From assembly GCF_000427865.1 (NCBI RefSeq), contig NZ_ATYV01000009.1, positions 95,060 to 159,059 of the forward strand: 64,000 nt of DNA, in the 5' to 3' direction. Position 1 is the stretch's first letter, and each line of letters begins with the position of its first letter. Positions 46,983 to 56,373 of the stretch are shown one piece after another. Below the pieces are notes generated by a model that saw only the letters and a program-made list of their open reading frames with translations, ran no database searches and was not told the origin of the DNA. This DNA comes from Corynebacterium sputi DSM 45148 (GTDB lineage: Bacteria > Actinomycetota > Actinomycetes > Mycobacteriales > Mycobacteriaceae). The position numbers and the translations under genes were made by a program.

Positions 46983-47656
46983 CCTCACCAGAACCAGGAC
47001 CTGGTCCCACCGAGTGGGGGACGGTCCGGGAAGGAGTTGGCCTCGGACCGTGGGTGGAGGAGTACCCCGACCAGCCGCGTCCGACCGATCCCCGCTTTGA
47101 CGAGGAACTGCTCAATGACGGCGACCGCCGCAACGTAGTCGACGCCTATCGCTACTGGCGACGCGAGGCGATCGTCGAGGACATCGATACCCGACGCCAC
47201 ACACTGCACGTGGCGATCGAGAACTTCGAGAATGACGCGAACATCGGCACCGTCGTGCGAACCGCCAATGCTTTCGCGGCTGAGGCGGTGCACATCGTGG
47301 GAAAGAAGCGGTGGAATCGCCGCGGCGCCATGGTCACTGACCGCTATCAGCACCTGCTGCATCACAGCACCGTGCAGGAAGTTGTCGACTGGGCGGCCGA
47401 GAATGATCTCACCGTCGTCGCAGTGGACAACGTGCCCGGCTCCGTGCCCTTAGAGACCACTGTCTTGCCGGAGCGTTGTCTGCTGTTGTTCGGACAGGAA
47501 GGTCCAGGAGTGACAGAGGAGGCTCGGGAGCAGTCCTCGATGACGGTCTCGATTGCTCAGTTCGGCTCCACTCGTTCCATCAATGCGGGGGTCGCCGCTG
47601 GCATCGCGATGCACTCGTGGGTGCGAGAACACGCGGACCTTTCCACCGCTTGGTGA
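46979..47656 (+). CDS. TrmH/SpoU-family RNA 2'-O-methyltransferase
   Basis: 225 residues starting at GTG 46979, overlapping the upstream stop by four bases. Motif 1 is DANIGTVVRTANAFAAE. Motif 2 is LLLFGQEGPGVTEEA, and motif 3 is TVSIAQFGSTRSINAGVAAG. These form the trefoil-knot S-adenosylmethionine site of SPOUT enzymes that methylate ribose in rRNA or tRNA. The N-terminal 75 residues are an extension of uncertain role. The exact RNA target is not predictable. Confidence 0.87.
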   Translation: MTSPEPGPGPTEWGTVREGVGLGPWVEEYPDQPRPTDPRFDEELLNDGDRRNVVDAYRYWRREAIVEDIDTRRHTLHVAIENFENDANIGTVVRTANAFAAEAVHIVGKKRWNRRGAMVTDRYQHLLHHSTVQEVVDWAAENDLTVVAVDNVPGSVPLETTVLPERCLLLFGQEGPGVTEEAREQSSMTVSIAQFGSTRSINAGVAAGIAMHSWVREHADLSTAW

Positions 47657-47785
47657 ACCCGGTCACGGGCACATCACGGAGGCTTTTCGCAGGTACCAGG
47701 CACTTCAGGGTCGGAATGTCCAAACCGTGACTACTCTGAGGGAAAGTGCGAAGAATCTTCGCTGAAGGCTGAAGGAGGGTGCCCC

Positions 47786-48961
47786 GTGGAATCCGTAACC
47801 CGGACCGAAGCGGAGATTTGGGCCTATCGTGCCGACCTGGCGGAAAAGGCCGTCCGTGACCGGCACGTGAGCAAGCTCTGGGGTTTGCCGCGAACCGCCC
47901 TCGGGGTCGTGAGTTGGCCTGCGGTGTTTAAAGACAAGGCATTCATTCGCTGGCACTACTGGTGGCAAGCACACTATCTGGACTGTCAGGTAGATGCGCT
48001 GCTGCGGCTTCCGAGTCATTCGAACGTACGCAAGGCGAAGTACATTGTCCGGGCGATCCAGGTCCGTGGCGGCAACCTGTCGAAGAATCCTTTCTATGAC
48101 GACCGGGCGTGGATGCTCCTGGCCATGGATCGGCTCGACGAAGCCATCGGTAGGACCCGGGAGCGTCGTTCGGCCTCCGCATTGCGCACCGCATTGGATG
48201 CTGGCCGAGACCGGAGTTTGGGAGTGCTGCCGTGGCAGAACAGTGGTCTGTTCTTCAACGTTCCGGCCAATGGTCCCGCCGCCATCGCTTTGGCACGCGC
48301 CGACCGGTTGGAAGAAGCGGCCGAGCGGGTGGACTGGGTTTTCGACAACCTCATTGATCAGCGTGGCCTGGTGCAGGACGGCGTGCGGCTGACCGCAGCG
48401 GGCCAGGAGATCGTGCCGGACACCTTCACCTACAACCAGGGTGTGGTGATTGGCGCATGCCTGGAACTGGTCCTCAGGTTGCGCGATGCCGGGCATCGCG
48501 AACAGTCGGTTAAGTACCTCACCAGAATCCACAAATTGGTCCACGCCACCGCAATGCATCTGGCGACTCCGAACAACGTCATCAAGGGAACCCCCGGCGC
48601 CGACGGAGGGCTTTTCGACGGCATCCTCGCCCGCTACCTCGCCCAATGCGCAACCAGGCTTCCCGACGACGACAGGGTCAGCCGGGCCACCCGCCGAATC
48701 TGCGCACGGCTCGTGATGTCCTCCGCTGAGGCAGCCTGGCAGCACCGACTCGAGGTCGATGGGCTTCCACTGTTCCCCGCCGAGTGGAGCCGCAACGCAG
48801 TGTTCCCGCAGGGTGGGGGCCTCTCTGGTGGCTTGGTCGTTGGCACACCCAATCCTGCGAAGGCACAGGAGAGAAATCTGTCGGTGCAGCTCTCGGGCTG
48901 GAAGCTGATGGAAGCCGCTGCGGTTGTCTCCACACAGACGAGGGATTCAGAGGACACCTAA
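47786..48961 (+). CDS. Glycoside hydrolase family 76-like protein
   Basis: 391 residues from GTG 47786, with GGAGG seven bases upstream. The pattern of an alpha/alpha toroid GH76 enzyme is visible: RWHYWWQAHYLDC (about residue 55), the acidic pair in NPFYDDRAWMLLAMDR (about residue 110) and DTFTYNQGVVIGACLEL (about residue 215). Family 76 includes alpha-1,6-mannanases. No signal peptide is seen, so a cytosolic role, possibly on mannan-type glycans or a non-catalytic role, remains open. Confidence 0.8.
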   Translation: MESVTRTEAEIWAYRADLAEKAVRDRHVSKLWGLPRTALGVVSWPAVFKDKAFIRWHYWWQAHYLDCQVDALLRLPSHSNVRKAKYIVRAIQVRGGNLSKNPFYDDRAWMLLAMDRLDEAIGRTRERRSASALRTALDAGRDRSLGVLPWQNSGLFFNVPANGPAAIALARADRLEEAAERVDWVFDNLIDQRGLVQDGVRLTAAGQEIVPDTFTYNQGVVIGACLELVLRLRDAGHREQSVKYLTRIHKLVHATAMHLATPNNVIKGTPGADGGLFDGILARYLAQCATRLPDDDRVSRATRRICARLVMSSAEAAWQHRLEVDGLPLFPAEWSRNAVFPQGGGLSGGLVVGTPNPAKAQERNLSVQLSGWKLMEAAAVVSTQTRDSEDT

Positions 48962-49060
48962 ACGTGTGGCAGTAGGCAGATCCTTCCGGAACGGGGCATA
49001 ATCGGGGGGGAAGCCAGGGCGTGTCCAGCGCCCATCGACCACTCGATTCGGAGGCCACAC

Positions 49061-50095
49061 ATGCCCATCGCAACGCCCGAGATCTACAACGAGATGCTGG
49101 ATAAGGCGAAGGCGGGTGGATTCGCTTACCCGGCGATCAACTGCACTTCCTCGGAGACCATCAACGCCGCACTGCGCGGCTTCGCCGAGGCTGAGTCCGA
49201 CGGCATCATCCAGTTCTCCACCGGCGGTGCCGAGTTCGGCTCCGGTCTGTCCGTGAAGAACAAGGTCGCCGGTGCCGTCTCCCTCGCCGCCTTCGCACAC
49301 GAGGCAGCGAAGAACTACGGCATCAACGTCGCGCTGCACACCGACCACTGCCAGAAGGAAGTTCTGGACGAGTACGTCCGTCCGCTGCTGGCTATCTCTC
49401 AGGAGCGCGTCGACCGCGGCGAGCTTCCTCTGTTCCAGTCCCACATGTGGGACGGCTCGGCTGTGCCGATCGACGAGAACCTGGAGATTGCCCAGGAGCT
49501 GCTGGCCAAGTCGGTCGCAGCGAACATCGTCCTAGAGATCGAGATCGGCGTCGTTGGCGGCGAAGAGGACGGCGTTGAGGCTAAGGCCGGCGCGAATCTC
49601 TACACCACCGAAGAAGACTTCGAGAAGACCGTCGACGCCCTCGGCCTCGGCGAGAACGGCCGCTACCTGCTGGCCGCCACCTTCGGCAACGTCCACGGCG
49701 TCTACAAGCCAGGCAACGTGAAGCTGCGCCCGGAGATCCTGGACTTGGGCCAGAAGGTCGCAGAGCGCGTCAGCGGTCAGCCGGCCGGTTCCAACCCCTT
49801 CGACTTCGTCTTTCACGGTGGCTCCGGCTCCGAGAAGGAGAAGATCGAGGAGGCGCTGGGCTACGGCGTCATCAAGATGAACGTCGACACCGACACCCAG
49901 TACGCTTTCACCCGCCCGATCGTCGGTCACATGTTCTCTAACTACGACGGAGTTCTGAAGATCGACGGTGAGGTCGGAAACAAGAAGGTCTACGACCCGC
50001 GCTCTTACATGAAGAAGGCAGAGCAGGCCATGGCAGACCGCGTCACCGAGGCATGCCGCGACCTGCACTCGGTCGGCACCTCCGTCTCGAAGTAA
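49061..50095 (+). CDS. fba: Class II fructose-bisphosphate aldolase
   Basis: 344 residues, matching the long (type A) class II enzymes. Zinc-binding residues are in NVALHTDHCQKEVLDEYV (about residue 90), ATFGNVHGVYKPGN (about residue 210) and FDFVFHGGSGSEKEKIEEAL (about residue 250). It cleaves fructose 1,6-bisphosphate to dihydroxyacetone phosphate and glyceraldehyde 3-phosphate. It has its own upstream gap of 99 bp, which includes a run of seven G, and a hairpin terminator follows. Confidence 0.97.
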   Translation: MPIATPEIYNEMLDKAKAGGFAYPAINCTSSETINAALRGFAEAESDGIIQFSTGGAEFGSGLSVKNKVAGAVSLAAFAHEAAKNYGINVALHTDHCQKEVLDEYVRPLLAISQERVDRGELPLFQSHMWDGSAVPIDENLEIAQELLAKSVAANIVLEIEIGVVGGEEDGVEAKAGANLYTTEEDFEKTVDALGLGENGRYLLAATFGNVHGVYKPGNVKLRPEILDLGQKVAERVSGQPAGSNPFDFVFHGGSGSEKEKIEEALGYGVIKMNVDTDTQYAFTRPIVGHMFSNYDGVLKIDGEVGNKKVYDPRSYMKKAEQAMADRVTEACRDLHSVGTSVSK

Positions 50096-50139
50096 CAATC
50101 GACGCCGGGGAGGCTATAGTCCCTCGACCGCCGAATTAG

Positions 50140-50173
50140 ACCCGCCGGAACCACCTGGTTCCCGGCGGGTTTT
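50140..50173 (+). terminator. Terminator after fba
   Basis: ACCCGCCGGAACCA pairs with TGGTTC-C-CGGCGGGT around a two-base loop, with one bulged C, and ends in TTTT. A strong Rho-independent terminator. Confidence 0.85.
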
Positions 50174-50248
50174 CTGATGTAAGAGATAAAACGTGGTGGG
50201 CGGGTAGCTCGGGAGCATCGCTCGAGAGCTGTGACCTCTGTGCGAGCG

Positions 50249-50309
50249 CCGAGCACCCTGTAGACGTCGCATATCCGAGTTCACTGGGCAACATCTACAG
50301 GGTGTTCGG
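50249..50309. repeat. 16-bp inverted repeat upstream of DUF3151 gene
   Basis: CCGAGCACCCTGTAGA (50249-50264) is the reverse complement of TCTACAGGGTGTTCGG (50294-50309) except at one base. The arms are separated by 29 bp. It lies between the fba terminator and the DUF3151 gene; the gap 50176-50432 has no other gene. It could be a double operator or a structured leader. Confidence 0.65.
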
Positions 50310-50432
50310 GCTACGTAGACAGGGGTTCTGTTGGGCAGATACCCAGCGATCGCCGGTCGCGAGCATGGGGCTATGGCAGTCAATCTCACCTCGGCGCCCA
50401 GACACAGGTTTTCCTCACGTGTTTTGGGCACA

Positions 50433-50837
50433 ATGGGCGACATGGAAATGAAAGACATGATGGCCCCGAAGCCCGTCCACCTTCCCGCTCTGGAAGTCAC
50501 CGGGGATTCCCCGGAGGCGCGAATCCGTTCCAACCCTGTGGATTCGGCATCCTGGGCAGATCTTGCGGAGGCCTCACTGGACGGCGACCGCCCAATTGAG
50601 GCGTACGCCTTCGCCCGCACCGGCTACCACCGTGGACTCGATCAGCTCCGCGGCAATGGCTGGAAGGGCTTCGGCGCAGTGCCGTGGTCCCATGAGCCGA
50701 ACCGAGGCGTGCTGCGCTCCATCGCTGCACTGGCACTTGCGGCACGCGCCATCGGCGAAGACGCAGAGTTCGATCGCTGCTTGGCTCTGCTGCAGGACTG
50801 CGACCAGACTGCGGTGGCCGAACTTGGCGTGAAGTAA
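50433..50837 (+). CDS. DUF3151 protein
   Basis: 134 residues from ATG 50433; ATG 50442 is also possible, and the frame is open upstream to 50331. Features are LPALEVTGDSPEARIRSNP, SWADLAEASLDGDRPIEAYA and GWKGFGAVPWSHEPNRGVLR, which match the actinobacterial DUF3151 family. It is cytosolic, probably helical and TPR-like (EAYAFARTGYHRGLDQL). The function is unknown. The family is commonly found beside fba, as here. Confidence 0.83.
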   Translation: MGDMEMKDMMAPKPVHLPALEVTGDSPEARIRSNPVDSASWADLAEASLDGDRPIEAYAFARTGYHRGLDQLRGNGWKGFGAVPWSHEPNRGVLRSIAALALAARAIGEDAEFDRCLALLQDCDQTAVAELGVK

Positions 50838-50862
50838 CCGGCGGACTGACCACGGGGGACCA

Positions 50863-52176
50863 ATGGACGAACAGGACCGCAGGAGGGACCTCTCCGAATT
50901 CGCGGAGGCGGTGAGCTACCCGGCATCACGGGCAGCGTCGAGTCTGCGCGCCCGGATGCGGCCGCGAACCCGGGTGCTCCGGGGTGTGGAGGAAGTCCGC
51001 TCCCGGTGGCTCCTGATCGTCCAGGCCTCATTGGCCGCAGGGCTGGCGTACTGGTTCGCCAAGGATGTGCTCGGGCACTCCAACCCGTTCTTCGCTCCTA
51101 TGGCTGCGTTCATCAGCCTCAACGTGATGACGCGGGGCCCGCGGCTGAAGCACTCGATGGAGATCGTCGTCGGGGTAACCCTCGGCGTTGGTGTCGGTGA
51201 CCTCATCATCGGGGTCCTGGGATCGGGTGTGTGGCAGCTGACCGTCGGCGTGTTTGTCGCGATGATGATTGGTGTGTCCCTGGGGCGCGGACCACTGGTG
51301 GTAAATCAGGCCGCCAGTTCGGCAGTGCTGATCGCCACGATCATGCCACCAGGCTCTGGGCCTGAGTATGAACGCATGGTTGACGCCTTAGTCGGCGGCG
51401 GCATCGGCATTCTGGTGATGGCACTGATCCCTCGCAACCCGGTCAATGAGGCACGGCGCTCGATCGCTCGGGTGGTGCAGATGGAATCAGAGGTGCTTTA
51501 CGACATCGCGCAGGGACTGCGGGATAACGACATCAGTCGGATGAACGCAGCACTGCAGGCAGGTCGGGCCTCCCAGGGCGACATCACCGCGATGAACCAG
51601 ACAGTCGCTGACGGCCGCGAATTGGTGAAATTCTCCCCAATGCGAATGCGCAAAGGTGGCCAGCTCCGGACGTTCAACCGGATCGTTGCACCTGTGGACA
51701 ACGCAATGCGCAACACTCGTGTGCTGGCCCGGCGAGCGATCATCGCAGCAGAGGACCACATCACCGTCTCACCGGAGTTGATTTACCTGGTGGAGAGCAC
51801 CGCCGACTGCGTGTATTTGGTGCGCCGACTAATGGACAAAACTCCCGATCTCCGGTCGGTGCCAGTGTGGGGTGAACTGCCCTCGGAGCCGGCGGCCGAC
51901 GGGATCCCCCGTGATGTGCGGGCACTGCTAGAGAGCGGTCAGATCAGATCCGAGGACGTCATCCGAGAATTCCGCAGACTGGCTGCGGCGATGAAACCGG
52001 ACGTTGTCGAAGGCGCGAGCCTGTCTGAACAGGTCATCTTTGCGCAGTGCCGCTCCGTCATCGTGGACATGCTGCAGGTGTGCGGTCTATCCCGGGAGTC
52101 TGCAGCAGCCACGCTGCCTCCGACCAGTGCGTGGCCAGCAGTTCCGCCGGAGGTCTGGGACGAAGACGGGGAGTAA
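50863..52176 (+). CDS. FUSC-family membrane protein
   Basis: 437 residues. After a basic N-terminal region there are about six hydrophobic segments (residues 45-195), including LLIVQASLAAGLAYWFAKDV and GPRLKHSMEIVVGVTLGVGV. A long cytosolic helical domain forms the rest. This one-block arrangement (Aromatic acid exporter/FUSC-like) differs from the two-block frameshifted gene at 27967. It probably exports or regulates export of aromatic compounds. It lies 25 bp after DUF3151 and converges on the next gene with an 8-bp gap. Confidence 0.8.
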   Translation: MDEQDRRRDLSEFAEAVSYPASRAASSLRARMRPRTRVLRGVEEVRSRWLLIVQASLAAGLAYWFAKDVLGHSNPFFAPMAAFISLNVMTRGPRLKHSMEIVVGVTLGVGVGDLIIGVLGSGVWQLTVGVFVAMMIGVSLGRGPLVVNQAASSAVLIATIMPPGSGPEYERMVDALVGGGIGILVMALIPRNPVNEARRSIARVVQMESEVLYDIAQGLRDNDISRMNAALQAGRASQGDITAMNQTVADGRELVKFSPMRMRKGGQLRTFNRIVAPVDNAMRNTRVLARRAIIAAEDHITVSPELIYLVESTADCVYLVRRLMDKTPDLRSVPVWGELPSEPAADGIPRDVRALLESGQIRSEDVIREFRRLAAAMKPDVVEGASLSEQVIFAQCRSVIVDMLQVCGLSRESAAATLPPTSAWPAVPPEVWDEDGE

Positions 52177-52184
52177 CCCGCCGC

Positions 52185-53090
52185 CTAGCGGACCAACTGC
52201 AAGTCCCTCAGGTGGCGGTAAAACGTCACCTTCTCGCGGGGCTTTTTCGCCTCGATGCCATCGCGGACGTAGCGGAAGCCCGGGCCTCCGGCCTGTGCCG
52301 CGCGACCGGTCAACGGCTGGTGCATCGTGCGCGGATTGCCCGAGGCATCTGCCAGGCCCTCATTGGGATCGGGAGCCTCTGCGGGCCGGAGCTTCTTAGC
52401 GAGCCAACCACGGTCGTCGCTGGGCACCGGAGGCGGGACTTCGGCGGCGATGAGGCCGGGGGCGTCGGGAAGCGGTCGTACTTGAATCCCGTGTGCCCTT
52501 CCAGAGAACAAGCAGTGCTCGTCTACCCAGATCTCGCCTTCCAAACCGGCGGTCGAGGAAGGGCCAGTGATTCCAGGTTCGGTGAGGAGGGCGTAGCCGA
52601 CCACCGCAGCGCCGGTGTCATCGCGCACCAACGGCACCGGGCGCACTGGGCGGGTAAATGCCTCCTGCAGACTCAGCCCGTCGCCGGTATCCCAGTTACG
52701 AGTCGAGGGCGTCGGCCCACCAGGGACATGAGCAACCTCGACCCATGCGAGGTTCTTGCGCATCAAATGCGTGACGACGCAGGACAGCGACGCATCCGGC
52801 CCCATGACGACCACACGTACCGGCTCCGACGGCGTCTGCGGGGAAAGTTCGGGCGCCCCGAGCTCTTCGACGCGCTTCTGCTTACCAATGTCATCGGGGG
52901 TCGGAGCAGTGTCCTTCGGCAGCACTTCAGCCGCCACAGAGTCGATAAACGCCAGATCACGGCGGTTCGGCTTCACCGGAACATCATGGACGTCAACGGT
53001 GTTCGACGGCGCCGACGCACCATCTGAGGGCAACTCCGGAAGCTCCTGCGGCTCGCCGACCTGCCCACACCGCACCAAGAGGATTCGCAT
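52185..53090 (-). CDS. Conserved hypothetical protein divergent from purA
   Basis: 301 residues from ATG 53090 (MRILLVRCGQVGEPQEL); the longer frame continues through the antisense of purA and is not real. It has a polar N-terminal third. A central domain follows (VRVVVMGPDASLSCVVTHLM, then EGEIWVDEHCLFSGRAHGIQ). The C-terminus is RAAQAGGPGFRYVRDGIEAK then KVTFYRHLRDLQLVR. No enzyme family is assigned with confidence; similar conserved proteins occur beside purA in mycolata. It shares a 75-bp divergent promoter region with purA. Confidence 0.7.
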   Translation of the reverse strand: MRILLVRCGQVGEPQELPELPSDGASAPSNTVDVHDVPVKPNRRDLAFIDSVAAEVLPKDTAPTPDDIGKQKRVEELGAPELSPQTPSEPVRVVVMGPDASLSCVVTHLMRKNLAWVEVAHVPGGPTPSTRNWDTGDGLSLQEAFTRPVRPVPLVRDDTGAAVVGYALLTEPGITGPSSTAGLEGEIWVDEHCLFSGRAHGIQVRPLPDAPGLIAAEVPPPVPSDDRGWLAKKLRPAEAPDPNEGLADASGNPRTMHQPLTGRAAQAGGPGFRYVRDGIEAKKPREKVTFYRHLRDLQLVR

Positions 53091-53165
53091 GAGACTACAC
53101 TTTAACGCGGTTCCCCGTGCCGGACTGGGCGCGGGGCTGATGCACACAACACAGGAGAGAACACC

Positions 53166-54455
53166 ATGGCCGCAATCGTTCTCGTAGGCGCCCAGTGGGG
53201 CGACGAAGGCAAGGGCAAGGCGACCGACATTCTCGGCGGGCGCGTCGACTACGTCGTGAAGCCGAACGGCGGAAACAATGCCGGACACACCGTCGTCGTC
53301 GGCGACTCGAAGTATGAGCTCAAGCTCCTTCCGGCCGGTGTCCTTAGCCCGTCCGCGACCCCGGTGATCGGCAACGGCGTTGTCGTGAACCTCGAGGCAC
53401 TCTTCGAGGAGATCGACGGATTGGAGGCCCGCGGCGCGGACACCTCCAAGCTGCGGATTTCCGCCAACGCACACCTGGTGGCCCCGTACCACCAGATCCT
53501 TGACCGCGTCACCGAGCGATTCCTGGGCAAGCGTGCCATCGGCACCACCGGCCGTGGCATCGGCCCGACCTACGCAGACAAGGTCTCTCGCGTGGGCATT
53601 CGTGCTCAGGACATCCTCGACGAGTCGATCCTGCGCCAGAAGATCGAGGCCGCACTCGTACAGAAGAACCAGACCCTGGTGAAGCTGTACAACCGCAACG
53701 CCATCGACCCGGACGCTATGTTCGACTACTTCATGTCTTACGCCGAGCGTCTGAAGCCGATGATTGTTGATTCGGTGACGATGCTGAACAACGCTCTCGA
53801 CGAGGGCAAGCACGTCCTCATGGAGGGCGGCCAGGCCACGATGCTCGATGTCGATCACGGCACGTACCCCTTCGTGACCTCCTCGAACCCGACCTCCGGT
53901 GGTGCCTGCGTCGGCGCCGGCATTGGCCCGACCCGCATCACCTCGTCTCTGGGCATTATCAAGGCGTACACCACCCGTGTGGGTGCCGGCCCATTCCCCA
54001 CGGAGCTGTTCGACAAGTGGGGCGAGTACCTGCAGACTGTCGGCGGCGAGGTCGGCGTGAACACCGGACGTAAGCGCCGTTGTGGCTGGTATGACTCGGT
54101 GTTGGCGCGCTACGCCTCCCAGGTCAACGGTTTCACCGACCTGTTCGTGACCAAGCTCGACGTGCTCACCGGCATCGGCGAGATCCCCATCTGTGTCGCC
54201 TACGACGTCGATGGCGTCCGCCACGACACCATGCCGATGACCCAGTCGGAGTTCCACCACGCAGTGCCGATCTACGAGACGATGCCGGCGTGGGATGAGG
54301 ACATCACTGGCTGCCGCACCTTCGAGGACCTGCCGGGCAAGGCTCAGGACTACATCAACCGCTTGGAGGAGCTCTCCGGCTGCCGCATCTCCTACATCGG
54401 TGTCGGCCCGGGTCGCGATCAAACGATCGTGCTTCACGACGTCCTGGACAACTAA
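53166..54455 (+). CDS. purA: Adenylosuccinate synthetase
   Basis: 429 residues, standard length. Conserved parts are the P-loop-like [14 protein letters not shown] at the start, [14 protein letters not shown] (about residue 36), [14 protein letters not shown] (about residue 128) and the aspartate loop [13 protein letters not shown] (about residue 297). It joins IMP and aspartate using GTP, the first step to AMP. It is preceded by a modest AGGAGAG site and followed by hairpin structures. Confidence 0.97.
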   Translation: MAAIVLVGAQWGDEGKGKATDILGGRVDYVVKPNGGNNAGHTVVVGDSKYELKLLPAGVLSPSATPVIGNGVVVNLEALFEEIDGLEARGADTSKLRISANAHLVAPYHQILDRVTERFLGKRAIGTTGRGIGPTYADKVSRVGIRAQDILDESILRQKIEAALVQKNQTLVKLYNRNAIDPDAMFDYFMSYAERLKPMIVDSVTMLNNALDEGKHVLMEGGQATMLDVDHGTYPFVTSSNPTSGGACVGAGIGPTRITSSLGIIKAYTTRVGAGPFPTELFDKWGEYLQTVGGEVGVNTGRKRRCGWYDSVLARYASQVNGFTDLFVTKLDVLTGIGEIPICVAYDVDGVRHDTMPMTQSEFHHAVPIYETMPAWDEDITGCRTFEDLPGKAQDYINRLEELSGCRISYIGVGPGRDQTIVLHDVLDN

Positions 54456-54538
54456 CCCACATCCCCATCACCTGGGCATTGGGTCCAGGTGGGATTCACT
54501 TGACGAAGATGGAGTGGCGCCTGCTTAGGCGCAGCAAA

Positions 54539-54566
54539 AACCCGCACATGGATCCATGTGCGGGTT
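54539..54566. terminator. Bidirectional terminator purA / tatA
   Basis: AACCCGCACATG-GATC-CATGTGCGGGTT is a perfect 28-bp palindrome between convergent purA and tatA. AAAAA before it gives a U-run for the tatA transcript, and GGTTGG follows on the plus strand. Two weaker hairpins (54469-54491 and 54518-54532) precede it on the purA side. Confidence 0.8.
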
Positions 54567-54603
54567 GGTTGTATCTGCCGGCTCTGCGCCGGTCAGGCCA
54601 CGA

Positions 54604-54882
54604 CTAGCTCTGGCGCGGAGTCTCGTCGCGCAGCGGGTCCGGAGCGTGAGTGGGGTTAGCCGCCGGGTCTGCGATCGGGTTGGTGGTCGGCTTCGGGGCC
54701 TCAACCTCACCGTCGATGATGGCGTCACGCTCAGACTCGTGCTTCATCTCCTTGACCTCGGAGCGGAAGACACGCATGGAACGACCGAGTGACCGCGCCG
54801 CGTCCGGCAGCTTCTTCGCTCCGAAGAGGAGGATCAGAATCAAAACGATGATAAGGATCTGAGTCGGTCCGATACCGCCCAT
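54604..54882 (-). CDS. tatA: Twin-arginine translocase subunit TatA
   Basis: 92 residues. One membrane helix (about 5-20, [16 protein letters not shown]) is followed by the hinge [19 protein letters not shown], then an amphipathic helix and a polar Pro-rich tail. This is the canonical TatA layout: pore-forming subunit for export of folded proteins with twin-arginine signals. TatC is not in the window. The gene is monocistronic and convergent with purA. Confidence 0.92.
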   Translation of the reverse strand: MGGIGPTQILIIVLILILLFGAKKLPDAARSLGRSMRVFRSEVKEMKHESERDAIIDGEVEAPKPTTNPIADPAANPTHAPDPLRDETPRQS

Positions 54883-55078
54883 GTCGAACTCCCAAAAATT
54901 AGGCGTTAAGTGATGATTCGCAGGCTACCACCGGCTGGTGTGCTTGGCAGAACGCGCGATCGGCAGGCGGGGGCGATACCCGTCACAGTCGGTCTCTGCG
55001 AATCGCCTGAGAATAGCGCAGTTCTCTGGCCCCCGCTCACCAAGCGCGGACTGCCGATGCCTCCTAGTCTTTCTGCCC

Positions 55079-56224
55079 ATGATCACCTCACGTGTCCTGG
55101 GTAAAGCCCGTTCAAACCACGCTTCCCGACGTTTGCCTACCCGCACCCTCACTGCCGCACTACTGACGTCGGCTCTGGCCGTCGGGATGCTTCCTACGGC
55201 GACCGCCGCACCGAATGAGGTCGCGCCAGATTCTGAGAACCTCAACGCCGCGAACACGAATCCGGCTGCCGCTGAGCGCCTGCCGCAGGTGGATTTCGAC
55301 CTGCAGTCCCACCGTGGCGGGCGTGGCGAGTGGACCGAGGAATCCGCGGCGGCCTTCCGGAATTCCCTGGCACTGGGTGTGACGACGCTGGAGCTGGACG
55401 TGGTGGTGAGCGAAGATGACGTGCCGGTGGTCTGGCACGATCCGGAGATTCAGGACGACAAGTGCACCGATACTGCCCCGGCCACCGAGGGCGATCCGGA
55501 GTACCCGTACGTGGGCAAGCTGGTGAAGGACCTCAACTTCGAGCAGCTGCAGACCCTACGCTGCGACCTGGTGCTGGACGGCTTCCCCGACGCCGAGCCG
55601 ATCGAGGACAACCGATTGATCCAGCTCTCCGACGTCTTCGAGATCGCCGCCAACGCACCGAACGTCCACTTCAACATCGAAACCAAGATTGAGGCCGAGG
55701 ATAAGGAGCGCTCCCGTGAGCCGGAGGTGTTCGTCGACGCGGTGATGTCGCAGATCGAATCCTCGGGGGTGGCAGAGCGCTCGATGATTCAGTCCTTCGA
55801 CTGGCGTTCACTGCCGCTGGTGCGAGAGCGCGATGCCAATATGCCGTTGGTGCTGCTGTGGGATGAGACCACCTGGCATTCGGGTACGCCGTGGTCCGGC
55901 CCGGTCGATTTCGATGAGGTCGGCGGAGATCCGGTCGCTGCCGCGCGGCAGCTCGACGTCCAGGTATTGTCCCCGTCCCACGCCATCCCGTATGGCTCGA
56001 ACCCGGATGATGTCGACTATCAGCCGACCGCCACTGCCGAGTTCATCGCGCGGGCTCACGAAGCGGGCCTTCGGGTCGTGCCGTGGACGATTAATGAGGA
56101 ATCCACGATGCACGAGCAGATCGACGCCGGCGTGGACGGCATCATCACCGATTACCCCACTCGGTTGCGTGCAGTGATGGCTGAGCGCGGCATGGAACTG
56201 CCCGAGCCTGCTGCCGCGAGGTAA
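55079..56224 (+). CDS. glpQ: Secreted glycerophosphodiester phosphodiesterase
   Basis: 381 residues from ATG 55079. A twin-Arg/Lys-rich n-region and hydrophobic core (TLTAALLTSALAVGMLPTAT) ending A-A suggest a signal peptide of about 48 residues with cleavage near TATAA. The GDPD domain has QSHRGGRGEWTEESAAAF (catalytic His and Arg), TTLELDVVVSEDDVPVVWHD (metal-binding Glu-x-Asp and general acid His) and DGIITDYPTRLRAVM at the end. It hydrolyses glycerophosphodiesters to glycerol 3-phosphate. A possible -10 (TAGTCT) only ten bases before the ATG suggests a leaderless transcript. Confidence 0.9.
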   Translation: MITSRVLGKARSNHASRRLPTRTLTAALLTSALAVGMLPTATAAPNEVAPDSENLNAANTNPAAAERLPQVDFDLQSHRGGRGEWTEESAAAFRNSLALGVTTLELDVVVSEDDVPVVWHDPEIQDDKCTDTAPATEGDPEYPYVGKLVKDLNFEQLQTLRCDLVLDGFPDAEPIEDNRLIQLSDVFEIAANAPNVHFNIETKIEAEDKERSREPEVFVDAVMSQIESSGVAERSMIQSFDWRSLPLVRERDANMPLVLLWDETTWHSGTPWSGPVDFDEVGGDPVAAARQLDVQVLSPSHAIPYGSNPDDVDYQPTATAEFIARAHEAGLRVVPWTINEESTMHEQIDAGVDGIITDYPTRLRAVMAERGMELPEPAAAR

Positions 56225-56285
56225 CTTTTTCGGCGATTTCAACGACTTCATTCGGTCGTCAGTTCTCTTCCCCGAACGGCGACGT

Positions 56286-56322
56286 GCTCCGGCCACGAAT
56301 CCATCGTGTTGCCGGGGCTTTT
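56286..56322 (+). terminator. Terminator after glpQ
   Basis: GCTCCGGC pairs with GCCGGGGC (one mismatch), with an inner CACGA/TCGTG stem, followed by TTTTC. It fits a terminator for the phosphodiesterase gene 60 bp upstream. Confidence 0.65.
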
Positions 56323-56373
56323 CTCATTGTGCAACCAGATTGCCTGGTGTGAACCCGGTGTAAAACACTCCTC

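Noticed and set aside
53090..54437. Upstream extension of the minus-strand gene at 52185 through antisense purA
   Set aside because: The extension is antisense of PurA motifs; the real start is ATG 53090, where conserved-looking sequence begins.
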